The notes under the pieces are model-generated. The model was given only the letters and a program-made list of their open reading frames with translations, searched no databases and was not told where the DNA came from. Positions 26,819 to 35,515 of a stretch of 45,969 nucleotides of DNA are shown here, piece by piece. The position numbers were made by a program, and so were the translations under genes. This DNA comes from Porphyromonas sp. HMSC065F10 (lineage in GTDB: Bacteria; Bacteroidota; Bacteroidia; Bacteroidales; Porphyromonadaceae), in NCBI RefSeq assembly GCF_001808555.1, contig NZ_KV793803.1, positions 25,466 through 71,434 on the forward strand. Reading direction: 5' to 3'. The number at the start of each line of letters is the position of its first letter. Positions within the stretch are counted from its first letter, which is position 1.

Positions 26819-27580
26819 ATGGATAAGTTTATTGACATTAAAGTTAAGGTTTGGCGTCAGCGGAACCGTCATGAGAAGGGTCACTTCGAGACCTACGAGG
26901 TGAAGCATGTCGATGAGAACGCTTCCTTCCTTGAGATGATCGATATGCTCAATGATCAGCTCATCCGCGAGGGCAAGGACCCGGTTGTCTATGATAATGA
27001 CTGCCGCGAGGGTATCTGTGGCGCCTGCTCCATGTATGTGGATGGTCACCCCCATGGTCTCCTCCCCGGAGCAACCACCTGCCAGCTCTATATGCGTAAC
27101 TGGAAGAGTGGTGACACCATCACCGTAGAGCCGTGGCGCTCTGCAGGCTTCCCGGTCATCCGTGACCTGATGGTGGATCGCTCCTCTTTTGATAAGATCC
27201 AGCAGGCCGGAGGCTTCATCTCGATGAACGCCGGCTCCGCCCCTGATGGCAACGCGATCCCTGTATCGAGGGTTAACTCTGAGCTGGCTATCGATGCCGC
27301 CTCCTGCATCGGCTGTGGCGCATGTGTCGCAGCATGCAAGAATGGCTCCGCGATGCTCTTCGTCAGCGCCAAGGTAAGCCAATTTGCTCTCCTCCCCCAA
27401 GGTAGGGTCGAGGCCAAGAAGCGCGCTCGCGCCATGGTAGCCAAGATGGACGAGCTGGGCTTCGGTAACTGCACCAACACCCGCGCTTGTGAGATGGAGT
27501 GCCCGAAGAGCATCTCGATCTCCAATATCGCCCGTCTCAATCGCGAATTTATCAAGGCTAAGTTCGGTCAGACCGACTGA
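26819..27580 (+). CDS. sdhB: Succinate dehydrogenase/fumarate reductase iron-sulfur subunit
   Basis: A 253-residue electron-transfer subunit. The [2Fe-2S] ligands are C62, C67 and C70 (DCREGICGACSM) and C88 (TTCQLY). The [4Fe-4S]/[3Fe-4S] ligands lie in CIGCGACVAAC (163-173) and CTNTRACEMECPKSIS (218, 224, 228). The complete set indicates a working subunit that wires the flavin to the hemes. It is the last gene of sdhCAB, followed by a strong terminator. Confidence 0.96.
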   Translation: MDKFIDIKVKVWRQRNRHEKGHFETYEVKHVDENASFLEMIDMLNDQLIREGKDPVVYDNDCREGICGACSMYVDGHPHGLLPGATTCQLYMRNWKSGDTITVEPWRSAGFPVIRDLMVDRSSFDKIQQAGGFISMNAGSAPDGNAIPVSRVNSELAIDAASCIGCGACVAACKNGSAMLFVSAKVSQFALLPQGRVEAKKRARAMVAKMDELGFGNCTNTRACEMECPKSISISNIARLNREFIKAKFGQTD

Positions 27581-27609
27581 TAGTAGCTATCCGGATCGTT
27601 AATATCCTA

Positions 27610-27648
27610 AGGAGAGACTCCCCCTGCGAGAGTCTCTCCTTTTTTTTG
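27610..27648 (+). terminator. sdhCAB terminator
   Basis: An 11-bp perfect stem, AGGAGAGACTC (27610-27620) with GAGTCTCTCCT (27630-27640), followed by eight T residues. A textbook intrinsic terminator. Confidence 0.92.
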
Positions 27649-27860
27649 CATCTCACTCTATGGCTTAGTGAGGGTAGGGGGCATTGAGATTTTGTAGAGG
27701 GCGGTCAGGCGGCCTGCATCAGGGTGGATCATGATGAGGAGGCACACACCGGGGCATCACACGCTCTTGTCCGCCCGATAGCGGAGGAGAGAGTATCCGT
27801 GTGGCTGCGGTCATACCCAGGTCTGTTGGTCCTCTAATACACCCTCCCACAGCCGTCACT
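27649..27860. other. Gene-free spacer between sdhB terminator and palindrome array
   Basis: No reading frame of size, no promoter box and no convincing hairpin were seen in these 212 bp. The stretch is GC-rich compared with the flanking promoter region. Confidence 0.5.
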
Positions 27861-27948
27861 CTAATACCGATATTAGTGAAATCTAATATCGGTATTAGAG
27901 AAACCTAATATCGGTAAAGGATTTGACCCTGAAGTATAGGCTGATTTA
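27861..27948 (+). repeat. Palindrome array, locus 3 (best-preserved copy)
   Basis: Three 16-bp units at exact 22-bp period: CTAATACCGATATTAG (27861-27876), CTAATATCGGTATTAG (27883-27898) and CTAATATCGGTAAAGG (27905-27920). The spacers are TGAAAT and AGAAAC. The next 22 bp (27927-27948, beginning CCCTGAAG) match the flank at the other loci. It lies in the 680-bp gap before glyA and points toward the glyA promoter. Confidence 0.9.
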
Positions 27949-28156
27949 TCCCGAGACTCTTGTAGCAGGTGTAGGTGTCACAGACTGTCTGCTAAGCGAG
28001 CTCTGGCGAGCGCTTTGGTACACTGATAGCTCCGAGACTTTAGCATATTAGTCCGAAATACCTGTGGAGCGGACGCTCTCGAGGGTGGATTACTCCCTTA
28101 CTCGAGTGATTTCTATACGATCCTCATGTGTTACCCCGTAATGGAGGAGAATTACA
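27949..28156. other. Gene-free spacer upstream of the glyA promoter
   Basis: About 208 bp with no reading frame of size. CTCGAGGG near 28078 and CTCGAGTG near 28102 are short repeats, but no stable terminator or riboswitch fold was recognised. The glyA promoter lies downstream, so a leader riboswitch here is not expected. Confidence 0.45.
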
Positions 28157-28187
28157 TTGTTAAGCTCGCTAATTATCTTTAGATTTG
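28157..28187 (+). promoter_or_regulatory. glyA promoter
   Basis: TTG (28157-28159), a 20-bp spacer and TAGATTTG (28180-28187). It predicts a leader of about 65 nt. Confidence 0.8.
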
Positions 28188-28259
28188 CATAGGGGAGTGG
28201 ACGTTTCCATATCTCGAAATAAACTACTGTAAACCAATAAACTTTCAACCTTTTTCATC

Positions 28260-29552
28260 ATGAAAAGAGATCAACAGATTTTTGACCTGATCGACCAGGA
28301 GCGTCTGCGCCAGAAGCGCGGAGTGGAGCTGATCGCATCAGAGAACTTCGTCAGCGAGGAGGTACTCCGCGCTATGGGTAGCATCATGACCAACAAGTAC
28401 GCTGAGGGCTATCCCGGCAAGCGTTACTATGGTGGCTGCCAGATCGTCGACCAGAGTGAGCAGCTGGCCATCGATCGCATCAAGAAGCTCTACGATGCCG
28501 AGTATGCCAACGTGCAGCCTCACTCTGGTGCTCAGGCCAATATGTCTGTCTTCCAGGCTTGCCTCAATGCCGGTGACACCTTTATGGGTCTAAACCTCGA
28601 CCACGGTGGTCACCTGACCCACGGCTCGCTCGTCAACGCCTCCGGTATCCTCTACCACCCCGTAGCTTACGGTGTGCGCAAGGAAGATGGTCGCGTAGAC
28701 TACGATGATATGGAGCGCAAGGCTAAGGAGACCCACCCGAAGCTGATCGTCGGTGGTGCCTCTGCCTACTCTCGCGAGTGGGACTACAAGCGTATGCGCG
28801 AGATCGCTGATAGCGTCGGTGCAATCCTCATGATCGATATGGCTCACCCTGCAGGTCTCATCGCTGCCGGCCTCCTCGCCAATCCGGTGAAGTACGCCCA
28901 TATCGTTACCTCTACGACCCACAAGACCCTCAGAGGTCCGCGTGGTGGTATCATCCTGATGGGTAAGGACTTCGAGAACCCCTGGGGCAAGGCTACCAAG
29001 AAGGGTCGCATCAAGATGATGTCAGAGCTGATCAACTCTGCTGTCTTCCCCGGAGTGCAGGGTGGCCCTCTGGAGCACGTGATTGCTGCCAAGGCAGTTG
29101 CCTTCTACGAGGCTCTGCAGCCTTCCTTTAAGACCTACCAGACTCAGGTGCATGCCAATGCGGTAACCATGGCAGATACCTTCCTTGAGCTGGGCTATGA
29201 CGTGGTCTCCGGCGGTACTGACAACCACCTGGTGCTGTTGGATCTCCGTAAGAAGTTCCCCGAGCTGACCGGTAAGGAGGCTGAGGATGCACTGGTGAAG
29301 GCTGACATCACGGCCAATAAGAATATGGTCCCCTTCGATGATCGTACCCCTGCCAAGACAAGCGGTATCCGCATCGGAAGCCCTGCAGCCACGACCCGTG
29401 GACTGAAGGAGGGAGACTTCAAGACCGTCGTACACTGGATCGATGAGATCCTCAGCAATCCTACCAGCGAGGAGGTGATCAAGAAGGTCCGCTCTCAGGT
29501 CAATGAGCTGATGGAGGATCGTCCTCTGAACGTCTGGGAGGATCGCGACTAA
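28260..29552 (+). CDS. glyA: Serine hydroxymethyltransferase
   Basis: A 430-residue PLP enzyme that interconverts serine and glycine with tetrahydrofolate, the main source of one-carbon units. The PLP lysine is K222 in [15 protein letters not shown]193 and H196 ([10 protein letters not shown]) and the N-terminal ELIASENF block complete the active site. The length is normal. A single gene with its own promoter; the GH20 gene starts 36 bp after it and may be read through. Codon use shows the strong C-ending preference of a highly expressed gene. Confidence 0.97.
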   Translation: MKRDQQIFDLIDQERLRQKRGVELIASENFVSEEVLRAMGSIMTNKYAEGYPGKRYYGGCQIVDQSEQLAIDRIKKLYDAEYANVQPHSGAQANMSVFQACLNAGDTFMGLNLDHGGHLTHGSLVNASGILYHPVAYGVRKEDGRVDYDDMERKAKETHPKLIVGGASAYSREWDYKRMREIADSVGAILMIDMAHPAGLIAAGLLANPVKYAHIVTSTTHKTLRGPRGGIILMGKDFENPWGKATKKGRIKMMSELINSAVFPGVQGGPLEHVIAAKAVAFYEALQPSFKTYQTQVHANAVTMADTFLELGYDVVSGGTDNHLVLLDLRKKFPELTGKEAEDALVKADITANKNMVPFDDRTPAKTSGIRIGSPAATTRGLKEGDFKTVVHWIDEILSNPTSEEVIKKVRSQVNELMEDRPLNVWEDRD

Positions 29553-29588
29553 TCTATCTGTAACTTAAGCACATTTAATATCGACTTA

Positions 29589-31997
29589 ATGAGATTCATC
29601 AAGCATGTAGTCGTGGCTTTTGCCGGCATGCTTCTCTTTTCCGGTTGTGGTAATGGTGTGGAAAAGTCTCTCGACGAGGCTCCCTACAATCAGGGGATAC
29701 ACATCATACCTCAACCGGTAAAAGTGAATATGGGCCAAGAGCAGGGTCGCTGGACACTGACCTCTTCGACTAAGATTATCGCAGACGAGAGTCTTGCCAT
29801 TGTCACTGACTTCCTCAGGGACAAGATCGCAAGCTCCACCGGATACGATCTGTCCGTGGAGCCCACGAGCAGTAACCCCGCCAAGGAGATCCGCTTCGTC
29901 ATCGTGACTGACGAGGTGATCCCTCACGAGGAGGGATACACTCTCGACGTCACCTCTGACGGTGGTGTCCTGATCCAAGCATCCACCACCCGCGGTGCCT
30001 TTTGGGGTATGCAGTCTCTCCTCCAGCTCTTCCCGGCTGAGATCGAGAGTTCCTCCAAGGTCAATGCCAAGAGCTGGACCATCCCCTATGTCAACATTGT
30101 GGACTATCCGCAATTTAGCTACCGTGGTCAGCACGTGGATCCGTGTCGTCACTTCCAGACGATAGATGACGTGAAGAAGACCATCGATGTCCTCTCTATG
30201 CTCAAGATCAATAAGCTGCACTTCCACCTCACAGAGGATCAGGGATGGCGCATTGAGATCAAGAAGTATCCCCGTCTCACTGAGGTGGGTGCTGTGCGTA
30301 CCGAGGGTGATGGCTCGACCTATGGTCCCTACTTCTACACGCAGGAGGAGATCAAGGATCTCGTCGCCTATGCCGATGCTCGATTTGTGGAGATTATTCC
30401 CGAGATCGAGCTGCCCGGCCACGCTGTCTCTGCCCTTTCAGCATACCCCTGGCTTGGATGCAAGGGTGAGGACTTCCCTTATGAGGTGCGTAACATCTGG
30501 GGTATCTCCAATGAGGTGATCTGTGCCGGTAAGGACTCCTCGATCGAGTTTTACAAGGACGTGCTGACGGAGGTGATGCCCCTCTTCCATACCGACTTCA
30601 TCCACATCGGTGGTGATGAGGCTCCCAAGACGGAGTGGAAGCGCTGCCCCAATTGCCAGAAGCGGATCCGCGAGCAGGGACTTAAGGATGAGGATGAGCT
30701 GCAGAGCTGGTTTATCTCCCAGATCGGGACCTTCCTCAGCGAGCACGGCAAGCGGATGATCGGCTGGGATGAGATCCTCGAGGGAGGTATCCCGGAGAAT
30801 GCCACGATCATGTCGTGGCGTGGCGAAGAGGGTGGCATCAATGCCGCCAAGGCTGGTCACGATGTGATCATGACCCCTTCCTCTCACGGCTTTTACCTTG
30901 ATTACTACCAGGGTGATCCCAATGTAGAGCCGGTGGCTCTCTGCTGCCGCTCAACGCTGCCTCAGGTGTACGCCTACGTGCCCATCTCCGAGCATATCAC
31001 TGCTGAGATGGCACCCCATATCCTCGGTGTGCAGGGCAATAACTGGTCGGAGTATATCCCCGATGGTCGTCATGCTCAGTATATGGCTCAGCCCCGTATG
31101 GCTGCGATTGCTGAGGTGGCTTGGACCCCGGTCAAGCAGAAAGACTTTGACAGCTTTGTCGGTCGTCTCGAGAACTTTACCGCCCGTCTCGGACTCCACG
31201 ACTACAATTACTTTATCCCGCAGCCTGAGCAGCCCGACAATCGGAGCATCGACTGTGTGACCTTTGCCGGTGAGAGCATCACGATCCCCTTTGGCACTGT
31301 ATACCCGGTACACAAGATCATCTACACGACTGATGGCACCGATCCCGTGGAGGGTAGTGCTCAGGAGTACACTGAGCCGCTGACCTTCTCCTCCGATACG
31401 GAGCTGAGGATCCGCACCTTGACCCAGAGTGGAGCTCTGAGTCCCGTGCGTGTCATCACGATACGTCATCAGGACTATGCGCCCGCTGTCTCTGCCACTG
31501 CGGACGGATATGAGTCGGGTCTCGACCTGACGACAGTCCGCAGGCAGTTCAAGTCCTCTGATGACTTTGAGTCCTACTCCGGTGATGATGCCATCCACCT
31601 CCATGGTGTGAAGCTCAGCGAGAGTGGGGAGAGGGTCTACAAGGAGGATATGGAGGAGCACCTGATGAGTAACGTCAACTGGAATGCTCAGGATTACTCC
31701 GGCTACGTGATGATCCCTGAGGATGGGGTCTATCGTATCCGCTGCAATAGCGACCGTCTCTGGCTTGATGGTGACCTCATCATTGACAATGGCGGCCTCT
31801 GCAAGCGCAATACGCACTCTGATGTGACCCTTGCTCTCGGTAAGGGTCTGCATAAGATCCGCTTTACTCAGGTGCTGGACTTTATCGGAAATTGGCCTAG
31901 TGGATTCTACGACCAGAGACCCTATATGGGTCGCTTTGATAAGGGCGAGCCACTTAAGGCGCTTCCCGACGAGGCTTACTTCTGTGACCCGAAGTAA
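29589..31997 (+). CDS. Beta-N-acetylhexosaminidase, GH20 lipoprotein
   Basis: An 802-residue secreted enzyme that removes terminal GlcNAc/GalNAc from glycans. The lipobox is LLFSGC with C20. A GH20b N-terminal domain (about 35-165) is followed by the TIM barrel (about 175-510) with the catalytic pair D343-E344 in HIGGDEAPKTEW. Then comes a chitobiase/FN3-like segment (about 565-625, YTTDGTDPVEG) and a C-terminal PA14-like domain (about 660-790, YRIRCNSDRLWLDGDLIIDNGG-type motif). Cell-surface location would allow mucin or host glycoprotein trimming, in keeping with the GH29 fucosidase and NagB/PIG-L protein in the window. Confidence 0.93.
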   Translation: MRFIKHVVVAFAGMLLFSGCGNGVEKSLDEAPYNQGIHIIPQPVKVNMGQEQGRWTLTSSTKIIADESLAIVTDFLRDKIASSTGYDLSVEPTSSNPAKEIRFVIVTDEVIPHEEGYTLDVTSDGGVLIQASTTRGAFWGMQSLLQLFPAEIESSSKVNAKSWTIPYVNIVDYPQFSYRGQHVDPCRHFQTIDDVKKTIDVLSMLKINKLHFHLTEDQGWRIEIKKYPRLTEVGAVRTEGDGSTYGPYFYTQEEIKDLVAYADARFVEIIPEIELPGHAVSALSAYPWLGCKGEDFPYEVRNIWGISNEVICAGKDSSIEFYKDVLTEVMPLFHTDFIHIGGDEAPKTEWKRCPNCQKRIREQGLKDEDELQSWFISQIGTFLSEHGKRMIGWDEILEGGIPENATIMSWRGEEGGINAAKAGHDVIMTPSSHGFYLDYYQGDPNVEPVALCCRSTLPQVYAYVPISEHITAEMAPHILGVQGNNWSEYIPDGRHAQYMAQPRMAAIAEVAWTPVKQKDFDSFVGRLENFTARLGLHDYNYFIPQPEQPDNRSIDCVTFAGESITIPFGTVYPVHKIIYTTDGTDPVEGSAQEYTEPLTFSSDTELRIRTLTQSGALSPVRVITIRHQDYAPAVSATADGYESGLDLTTVRRQFKSSDDFESYSGDDAIHLHGVKLSESGERVYKEDMEEHLMSNVNWNAQDYSGYVMIPEDGVYRIRCNSDRLWLDGDLIIDNGGLCKRNTHSDVTLALGKGLHKIRFTQVLDFIGNWPSGFYDQRPYMGRFDKGEPLKALPDEAYFCDPK

Positions 31998-32023
31998 ACA
32001 AGAAATCAATTAATTACCCATCT

Positions 32024-32058
32024 GAGGGGGTGCATCCGGAGATCGGGTGCACCCCCTC
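32024..32058 (+). terminator. Hairpin after the GH20 gene
   Basis: GAGGGGGTGCA (32024-32034) pairs perfectly with TGCACCCCCTC (32048-32058), 27 bp after the stop codon. The T-run is weak. Confidence 0.7.
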
Positions 32059-32193
32059 CTGCTTGTCGCTCACTCCCGCCTGGTGCCCAAAAAGGGTTAA
32101 GATATGGGACGGAAGTCTGAATTTATAGTGATAGCTAACAAGTTACGACATAGATGGGGGACGAAATAGTTAGGGGGAAAGGGTAAAAAGGTG

Positions 32194-32201
32194 TATCTTT
32201 G
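32194..32201 (+). promoter_or_regulatory. -7 box for the HU gene
   Basis: TATCTTTG, followed by CA, is a perfect -7 box, 78 bp before the HU ATG. The -33 region shows TTAG rather than TTTG. Confidence 0.65.
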
Positions 32202-32278
32202 CATACTCTTTGCGTAGAGGCTTGGAGAAGCGGGGTGGGATTAGCGTAGTAGTAATCCAAAATTTATTGCAGCATATT

Positions 32279-32560
32279 ATGATAAAAGCAGACCTTGTCA
32301 ATGAGGTTTCCAAGAAGACCGGTATCGAGCGCAAGCTTGTCATGACTACGATCGAGTCGGCTATGGATGTGATCAAGGAGACTATGATCAATCAGGAGAA
32401 CGTCTACTTGCGTGGCTTTGGCAGTTTCGTCGTCAAGGAGAGAGCAGCCAAGACCGCTCGTAACATCAGTAAGAATACGACCATCCAGCTCCCTGCTCGT
32501 AGGGTCCCCACCTTTAAGCCTTCTAAGACTTTCGCTGAGAAGGTCGACAAGAATAAGTAA
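32279..32560 (+). CDS. HU-family DNA-binding protein
   Basis: A 93-residue nucleoid protein: N-terminal dimer helices (MIKADLVNEVSKKTGIERK), then GFGSFVVKERAAKTARN and the DNA-embracing arm with PARRVPTFKPSKTF. The arm lacks the strict RNP(Q/K)TG signature of E. coli HU (it reads ISKNTTIQLPARRVP), as is common in Bacteroidota HU/IHF paralogs. The ATG at 32279 matches family starts; the frame is open to 32210 but that lies just after the promoter. It leads the HU, mS38-like and RNase G cluster. Confidence 0.9.
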   Translation: MIKADLVNEVSKKTGIERKLVMTTIESAMDVIKETMINQENVYLRGFGSFVVKERAAKTARNISKNTTIQLPARRVPTFKPSKTFAEKVDKNK

Positions 32561-32627
32561 TGATATCGATCAGCGGTCGTGGTTTACGGCTGCCGACTAA
32601 GTACTTTCAATTTTAAACGTAAATATT

Positions 32628-32720
32628 ATGCCAAACGGGAGAAAGAAGAAGAGACATAAAATGTCTACTCACAAGCGTAAGAAGAGACTGAGAAAGAACC
32701 GTCACAAGAAGAATAAGTGA
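32628..32720 (+). CDS. AURKAIP1/COX24 (mS38-like) domain small basic protein
   Basis: A 30-residue, extremely basic peptide (MPNGRKKKRHKMSTHKRKKR then LRKNRHKKNK). It matches the short Bacteroidota proteins annotated with the AURKAIP1/COX24 domain, the C-terminal signature of mitochondrial ribosomal protein mS38, with the typical KMxTHKRKKRLRKNRHK core. A ribosome-associated role is inferred from that kinship. It lies 67 bp after HU and 189 bp before RNase G, a usual arrangement. Confidence 0.85.
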   Translation: MPNGRKKKRHKMSTHKRKKRLRKNRHKKNK

Positions 32721-32882
32721 TCGCTCTACCCTGTATCTCTGACTTCGATCTCGCATCGAGATCCGACAGCTGAGAGTACAGTGTGCTCATTTTACGCCTT
32801 GAATGGTTTTGAGAGTGAGTCTCTACGGGAAGCGGTTTTTAGTCGCATGCTCATGTAGGCTCGCTCTTGTTTTTTACTAATA

Positions 32883-32907
32883 GGCTACCGGCTTCATCGC
32901 CGTAGCC
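32883..32907 (+). promoter_or_regulatory. Hairpin abutting the RNase G start codon
   Basis: GGCTA-C-CGGC (32883-32892) pairs with GCCG-TAGCC (32899-32907) with one bulge; the ATG starts at 32910, three bases later. An alternative CCGGC/GCCGG pairing uses the same bases. Such a stem would cover the ribosome landing site, and RNase E/G genes are known to be autoregulated through their leaders, so control is plausible. Confidence 0.5.
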
Positions 32908-32909
32908 GG

Positions 32910-34634
32910 ATGATTAAATTTACTCGTGTGAAAAGTCAACTTGTCATCGATGTGCGACCTAAGGAGGTCCTCATCGCGGTCCTTGAGGATCGTAGACTGG
33001 TGGAGCTCCGGAGAGAGAAGCAAAACATCTCTTTCTCGGTGGGAGATATCTATCTCGGCACGGTGAAGAAGGTGATGCCCGGGCTCAATGCGGCATTTGT
33101 CGACATTGGGCATCAGAGGCAGGCCTTCCTCCACTATCGTGACCTGGGTAGCAGCTTCCTGACAGCTCAGAGCTTCCTCAGCGCACAGCGTAAGTATGGT
33201 AAGAGCTTTTCTCCCGAGCGAGTAAAACTAGAGAAACCGATCCCCAAGACCGGGGACATTGCCGATCAGCTCAAGGCCGGTGATGAGGTGATGGTGCAGA
33301 TCACCAAGGAGGCGATCTCTACCAAGGGTCCGCGGCTTTCGGCAGAGCTCTCCTTTGCCGGTCGCTACCTGGTCCTCATCCCCTTTGCCGACAAGGTCTC
33401 TGTCTCCCAGAAGATCGGGAGCAAGGCCGAGCGAAATAGGCTCAAGCAACTGGTCCTCAGTATCAAGCCCAAGAATGTGACCGTCATCGTCAGAACCTCT
33501 GCCGAGGGCGTCAAGGTGGCTGAGCTGGATCATGAGCTCCGTAGCCTGATCAAGAAGTGGGACTCCACTGTCGCAAGTCTCAATACTGCAGTGCCGCCCT
33601 CCAACTCTCGGAAGAAAGGGCAGGGCAATGGCAGGAATAACCCCTCCCCCTCCTCAGACGGCAAGCCTTGGCAGATGCTCCACGAGGAGACCAATCGTGT
33701 GATCAGTCTCCTCAGGGACACGTACGACTCCTCTCTGAAGGAAGTCTATGTCAATGATCAGAGCATGGTGCGGGAGGTGACGGACTACGTTGACCTCATC
33801 GATCCCGGCAAGGGTGATATAGTGCGGTTTTACGATGGGCGCAACCCCATCTTTGATCACTTTGACATCACTCGTCAGGTCAAGCATCTCTTCGGTAAGA
33901 TCGTTACTTACCGTCAGGGTGCATACCTGTACATAGAGCAGACCGAGGCGATGCATGTCATTGATGTCAATAGTGGCAATCGCGCACGAGGATCCTCTCA
34001 ACAAGAGGATACCGCAGTAGACGTCAATCTATCTGCCGCCGAGGAGATCGCCCGTCAGATGAGACTGAGGGACTTGGGAGGCATCATCGTCATTGACTTC
34101 ATCGATATGGCTGAGGCTGCCAATAGGCAGAAGCTCTATGAGCATATGATCCAGTGCATGACCAATGACCGAGCCAAGCATACAGTCCTGCCGCTCACGA
34201 AGTTTGGCCTCATGCAGATCACTCGCCAGAGGGTCCGCCAGGCTATGATCGTGGAGACGCAAGAGACCTGTCCCACCTGCTTAGGCACCAGCAAGGTGCA
34301 GCCTACGCTCTTCTTCACAGACAAGCTTGAGCAGATGATCAAGCAGCTGACTCAGGAGGAGGGCATCAGGACACTGACGCTTCACGTTCATCCTTATGTA
34401 GCTGCCTACATTCGCAATCGACAGGGCAAGGGATTCTTGGGGCTGATGGGTACCAAGTCTCTCCTCTCCACCTGGAGGACCTCCTATGGGAAGGGCATCG
34501 ATGTGCTCCCCGACCAGTCCATTGGGATGATCGACTACGAGCTGACAGATGCGGAGGGCAACGACTTGTCGCATTTCCTCGATGAGGATGTGAAGGGGCT
34601 GGACCCCGAGGACGAAGAGGCCACCGAGGACTGA
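32910..34634 (+). CDS. rng: Ribonuclease G/E family endoribonuclease
   Basis: A 574-residue single-strand-specific endoribonuclease for rRNA maturation and mRNA decay. An S1-type RNA-binding domain (about 38-130, VGDIYLGTVKKVMPGLNAAF) is followed by the DNase I-like catalytic core with the Mg-binding aspartates in VIDVNSGNRARG and VIDFIDM, and the zinc-link CPTCLG that joins subunits. No RNase E-type C-terminal scaffold is present; the protein ends in an acidic tail. A low-complexity insert (about 229-252, Ser/Gly/Asn-rich) interrupts the S1/core region. The ATG at 32910 directly follows a hairpin. Confidence 0.92.
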   Translation: MIKFTRVKSQLVIDVRPKEVLIAVLEDRRLVELRREKQNISFSVGDIYLGTVKKVMPGLNAAFVDIGHQRQAFLHYRDLGSSFLTAQSFLSAQRKYGKSFSPERVKLEKPIPKTGDIADQLKAGDEVMVQITKEAISTKGPRLSAELSFAGRYLVLIPFADKVSVSQKIGSKAERNRLKQLVLSIKPKNVTVIVRTSAEGVKVAELDHELRSLIKKWDSTVASLNTAVPPSNSRKKGQGNGRNNPSPSSDGKPWQMLHEETNRVISLLRDTYDSSLKEVYVNDQSMVREVTDYVDLIDPGKGDIVRFYDGRNPIFDHFDITRQVKHLFGKIVTYRQGAYLYIEQTEAMHVIDVNSGNRARGSSQQEDTAVDVNLSAAEEIARQMRLRDLGGIIVIDFIDMAEAANRQKLYEHMIQCMTNDRAKHTVLPLTKFGLMQITRQRVRQAMIVETQETCPTCLGTSKVQPTLFFTDKLEQMIKQLTQEEGIRTLTLHVHPYVAAYIRNRQGKGFLGLMGTKSLLSTWRTSYGKGIDVLPDQSIGMIDYELTDAEGNDLSHFLDEDVKGLDPEDEEATED

Positions 34635-34697
34635 TGGTACGTATGTGACCAAAGCTGATTTTACTCGCTCTCGATAAGAGAAGCAACCTAAAGAAAC

Positions 34698-34745
34698 AAA
34701 GAGCCGGAGTACTCCCTGACAGCAGGGTAGTGCTCCGGCTCTTTT
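34698..34745 (+). terminator. RNase G terminator
   Basis: AGAGCCGGAG and further pairs (34700-34718) match CTCCGGCTCT (34732-34741) with small internal bulges, followed by TTTTT. A strong intrinsic terminator that marks the edge of the prophage remnant. Confidence 0.88.
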
Positions 34746-34758
34746 TGCTTCACAGTGA

Positions 34759-35407
34759 TCTCTCTATCCCAGTCTCGAGTACCTCGAGAGCGACTCGGTG
34801 GAGAAGAGGGAGGAGCACCTCGCCCTCGTCGGCACCATCCGCCCCATCGAGGACCCGTGGTGGGACACCCACATGCCGCCCAGTGCGTGGAATTGCAAGT
34901 GCTCTGTCCGCAAGACGCGCCGGGCAGTGACCCCGGTGCTGGCTCTACGACCGGCTCCGCCGAGACCCTGACTACACTGATGTCGCCTTTGACCCCAAGA
35001 CCGGAGGACTGAGGGCCACCCACGTCAGACACAAATTCTCCAAGAGTGTAGGTAGTCGCAGAGAGCTGGCTGTGCAAGAGGTGGGCTTCCGAGAAGGACA
35101 CGCAGTGATACTGGGGGATGAGTCCTCGGACTTTAATGTCAAAGTAACAGATGGCACCTGGGACGGCAAGCCTATGGAGATTGCGACACTCACTACCGGA
35201 GGGGCAAGCAATGTGAGAAATGCACTTAAGCACTGCGCCGAAAAGAAAAGTGCACAAATAGCAGTACTCTACTGCAATCAAGAGACGTGTGAATTTGTGC
35301 AAGGGCTAGGTAGGTACTATGGACTAAAGGGGACATCCCAGTGGAGACAATTTGAGGAAGTGGTGCTCATCTATGGTAAAAGAGTAGTGACGTACCACCG
35401 GAGGTAG
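34759..35407 (+). pseudogene. Mu gpF-like phage head protein with C-terminal CdiA-type nuclease domain, frameshifted
   Basis: Reading from 34765, the frame shows EEHLALVGTIRPIEDPWWD then HMPPSAWNCKCSVR, the C-terminal signature of the Mu gpF/SPP1 gp7 minor head family. Near 34930-34940 the frame shifts by +1 and continues WLYDRLRRDPDYTDVAFDPK into an intact stretch to 35407. The latter part (TWDGKPMEIATLTTGGASN, NALKHCAEKKSAQIAVLY, YGLKGTSQWRQF) resembles the CdiA C-terminal tRNA-nuclease-like fold found fused to such phage proteins in Bacteroidota. The head-protein N-terminus is missing upstream, so the gene is 5'-truncated and frameshifted. An ATG at 35072 would allow the toxin-like part (111 aa) to be made alone. 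Domain names are from memory and need a profile search. Confidence 0.7.
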
Positions 35408-35470
35408 TACGTCACTATCGGAGCGATGGACGGCGGGTACCGAGGTGCCGATCTCTTACCGAACCTTCGC
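35377..35470 (-). ncRNA. Predicted small RNA, copy 1
   Basis: Minus-strand promoter TTTG (35506-35503), 20-bp spacer, TACATTTG (35482-35475), then about 93 nt that end in an 11-bp perfect hairpin (35385-35395 with 35407-35417) followed by CTCTTTT. The body can form a basal stem GCGA/TCGC and CGG/CCG as in copies 2 and 3. The terminator half lies antisense over the last codons and stop of the toxin-like gene (stop at 35405-35407). No known RNA family was recognised. Confidence 0.6.
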
Positions 35471-35515
35471 AGGGCAAATGTAGGGAGAATAATCAGTACG
35501 ACCAAATAGTAACCG

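Noticed and set aside
27949-28259. Riboswitch upstream of glyA
   Set aside because: The promoter at 28157-28187 leaves only about 65 nt of leader, with no glycine, SAM or THF aptamer features seen.
29713-29724. AACCGGTAAAAG inside the GH20 gene
   Set aside because: Half-site match only, within coding sequence, with no neighbouring unit.
34755-35012. 85-residue frame MISLSQSRVPRERLGG... as a gene
   Set aside because: The frame next to it carries the recognisable phage head motif (PPSAWNCKCSVR), so this is a shadow frame of the pseudogene.
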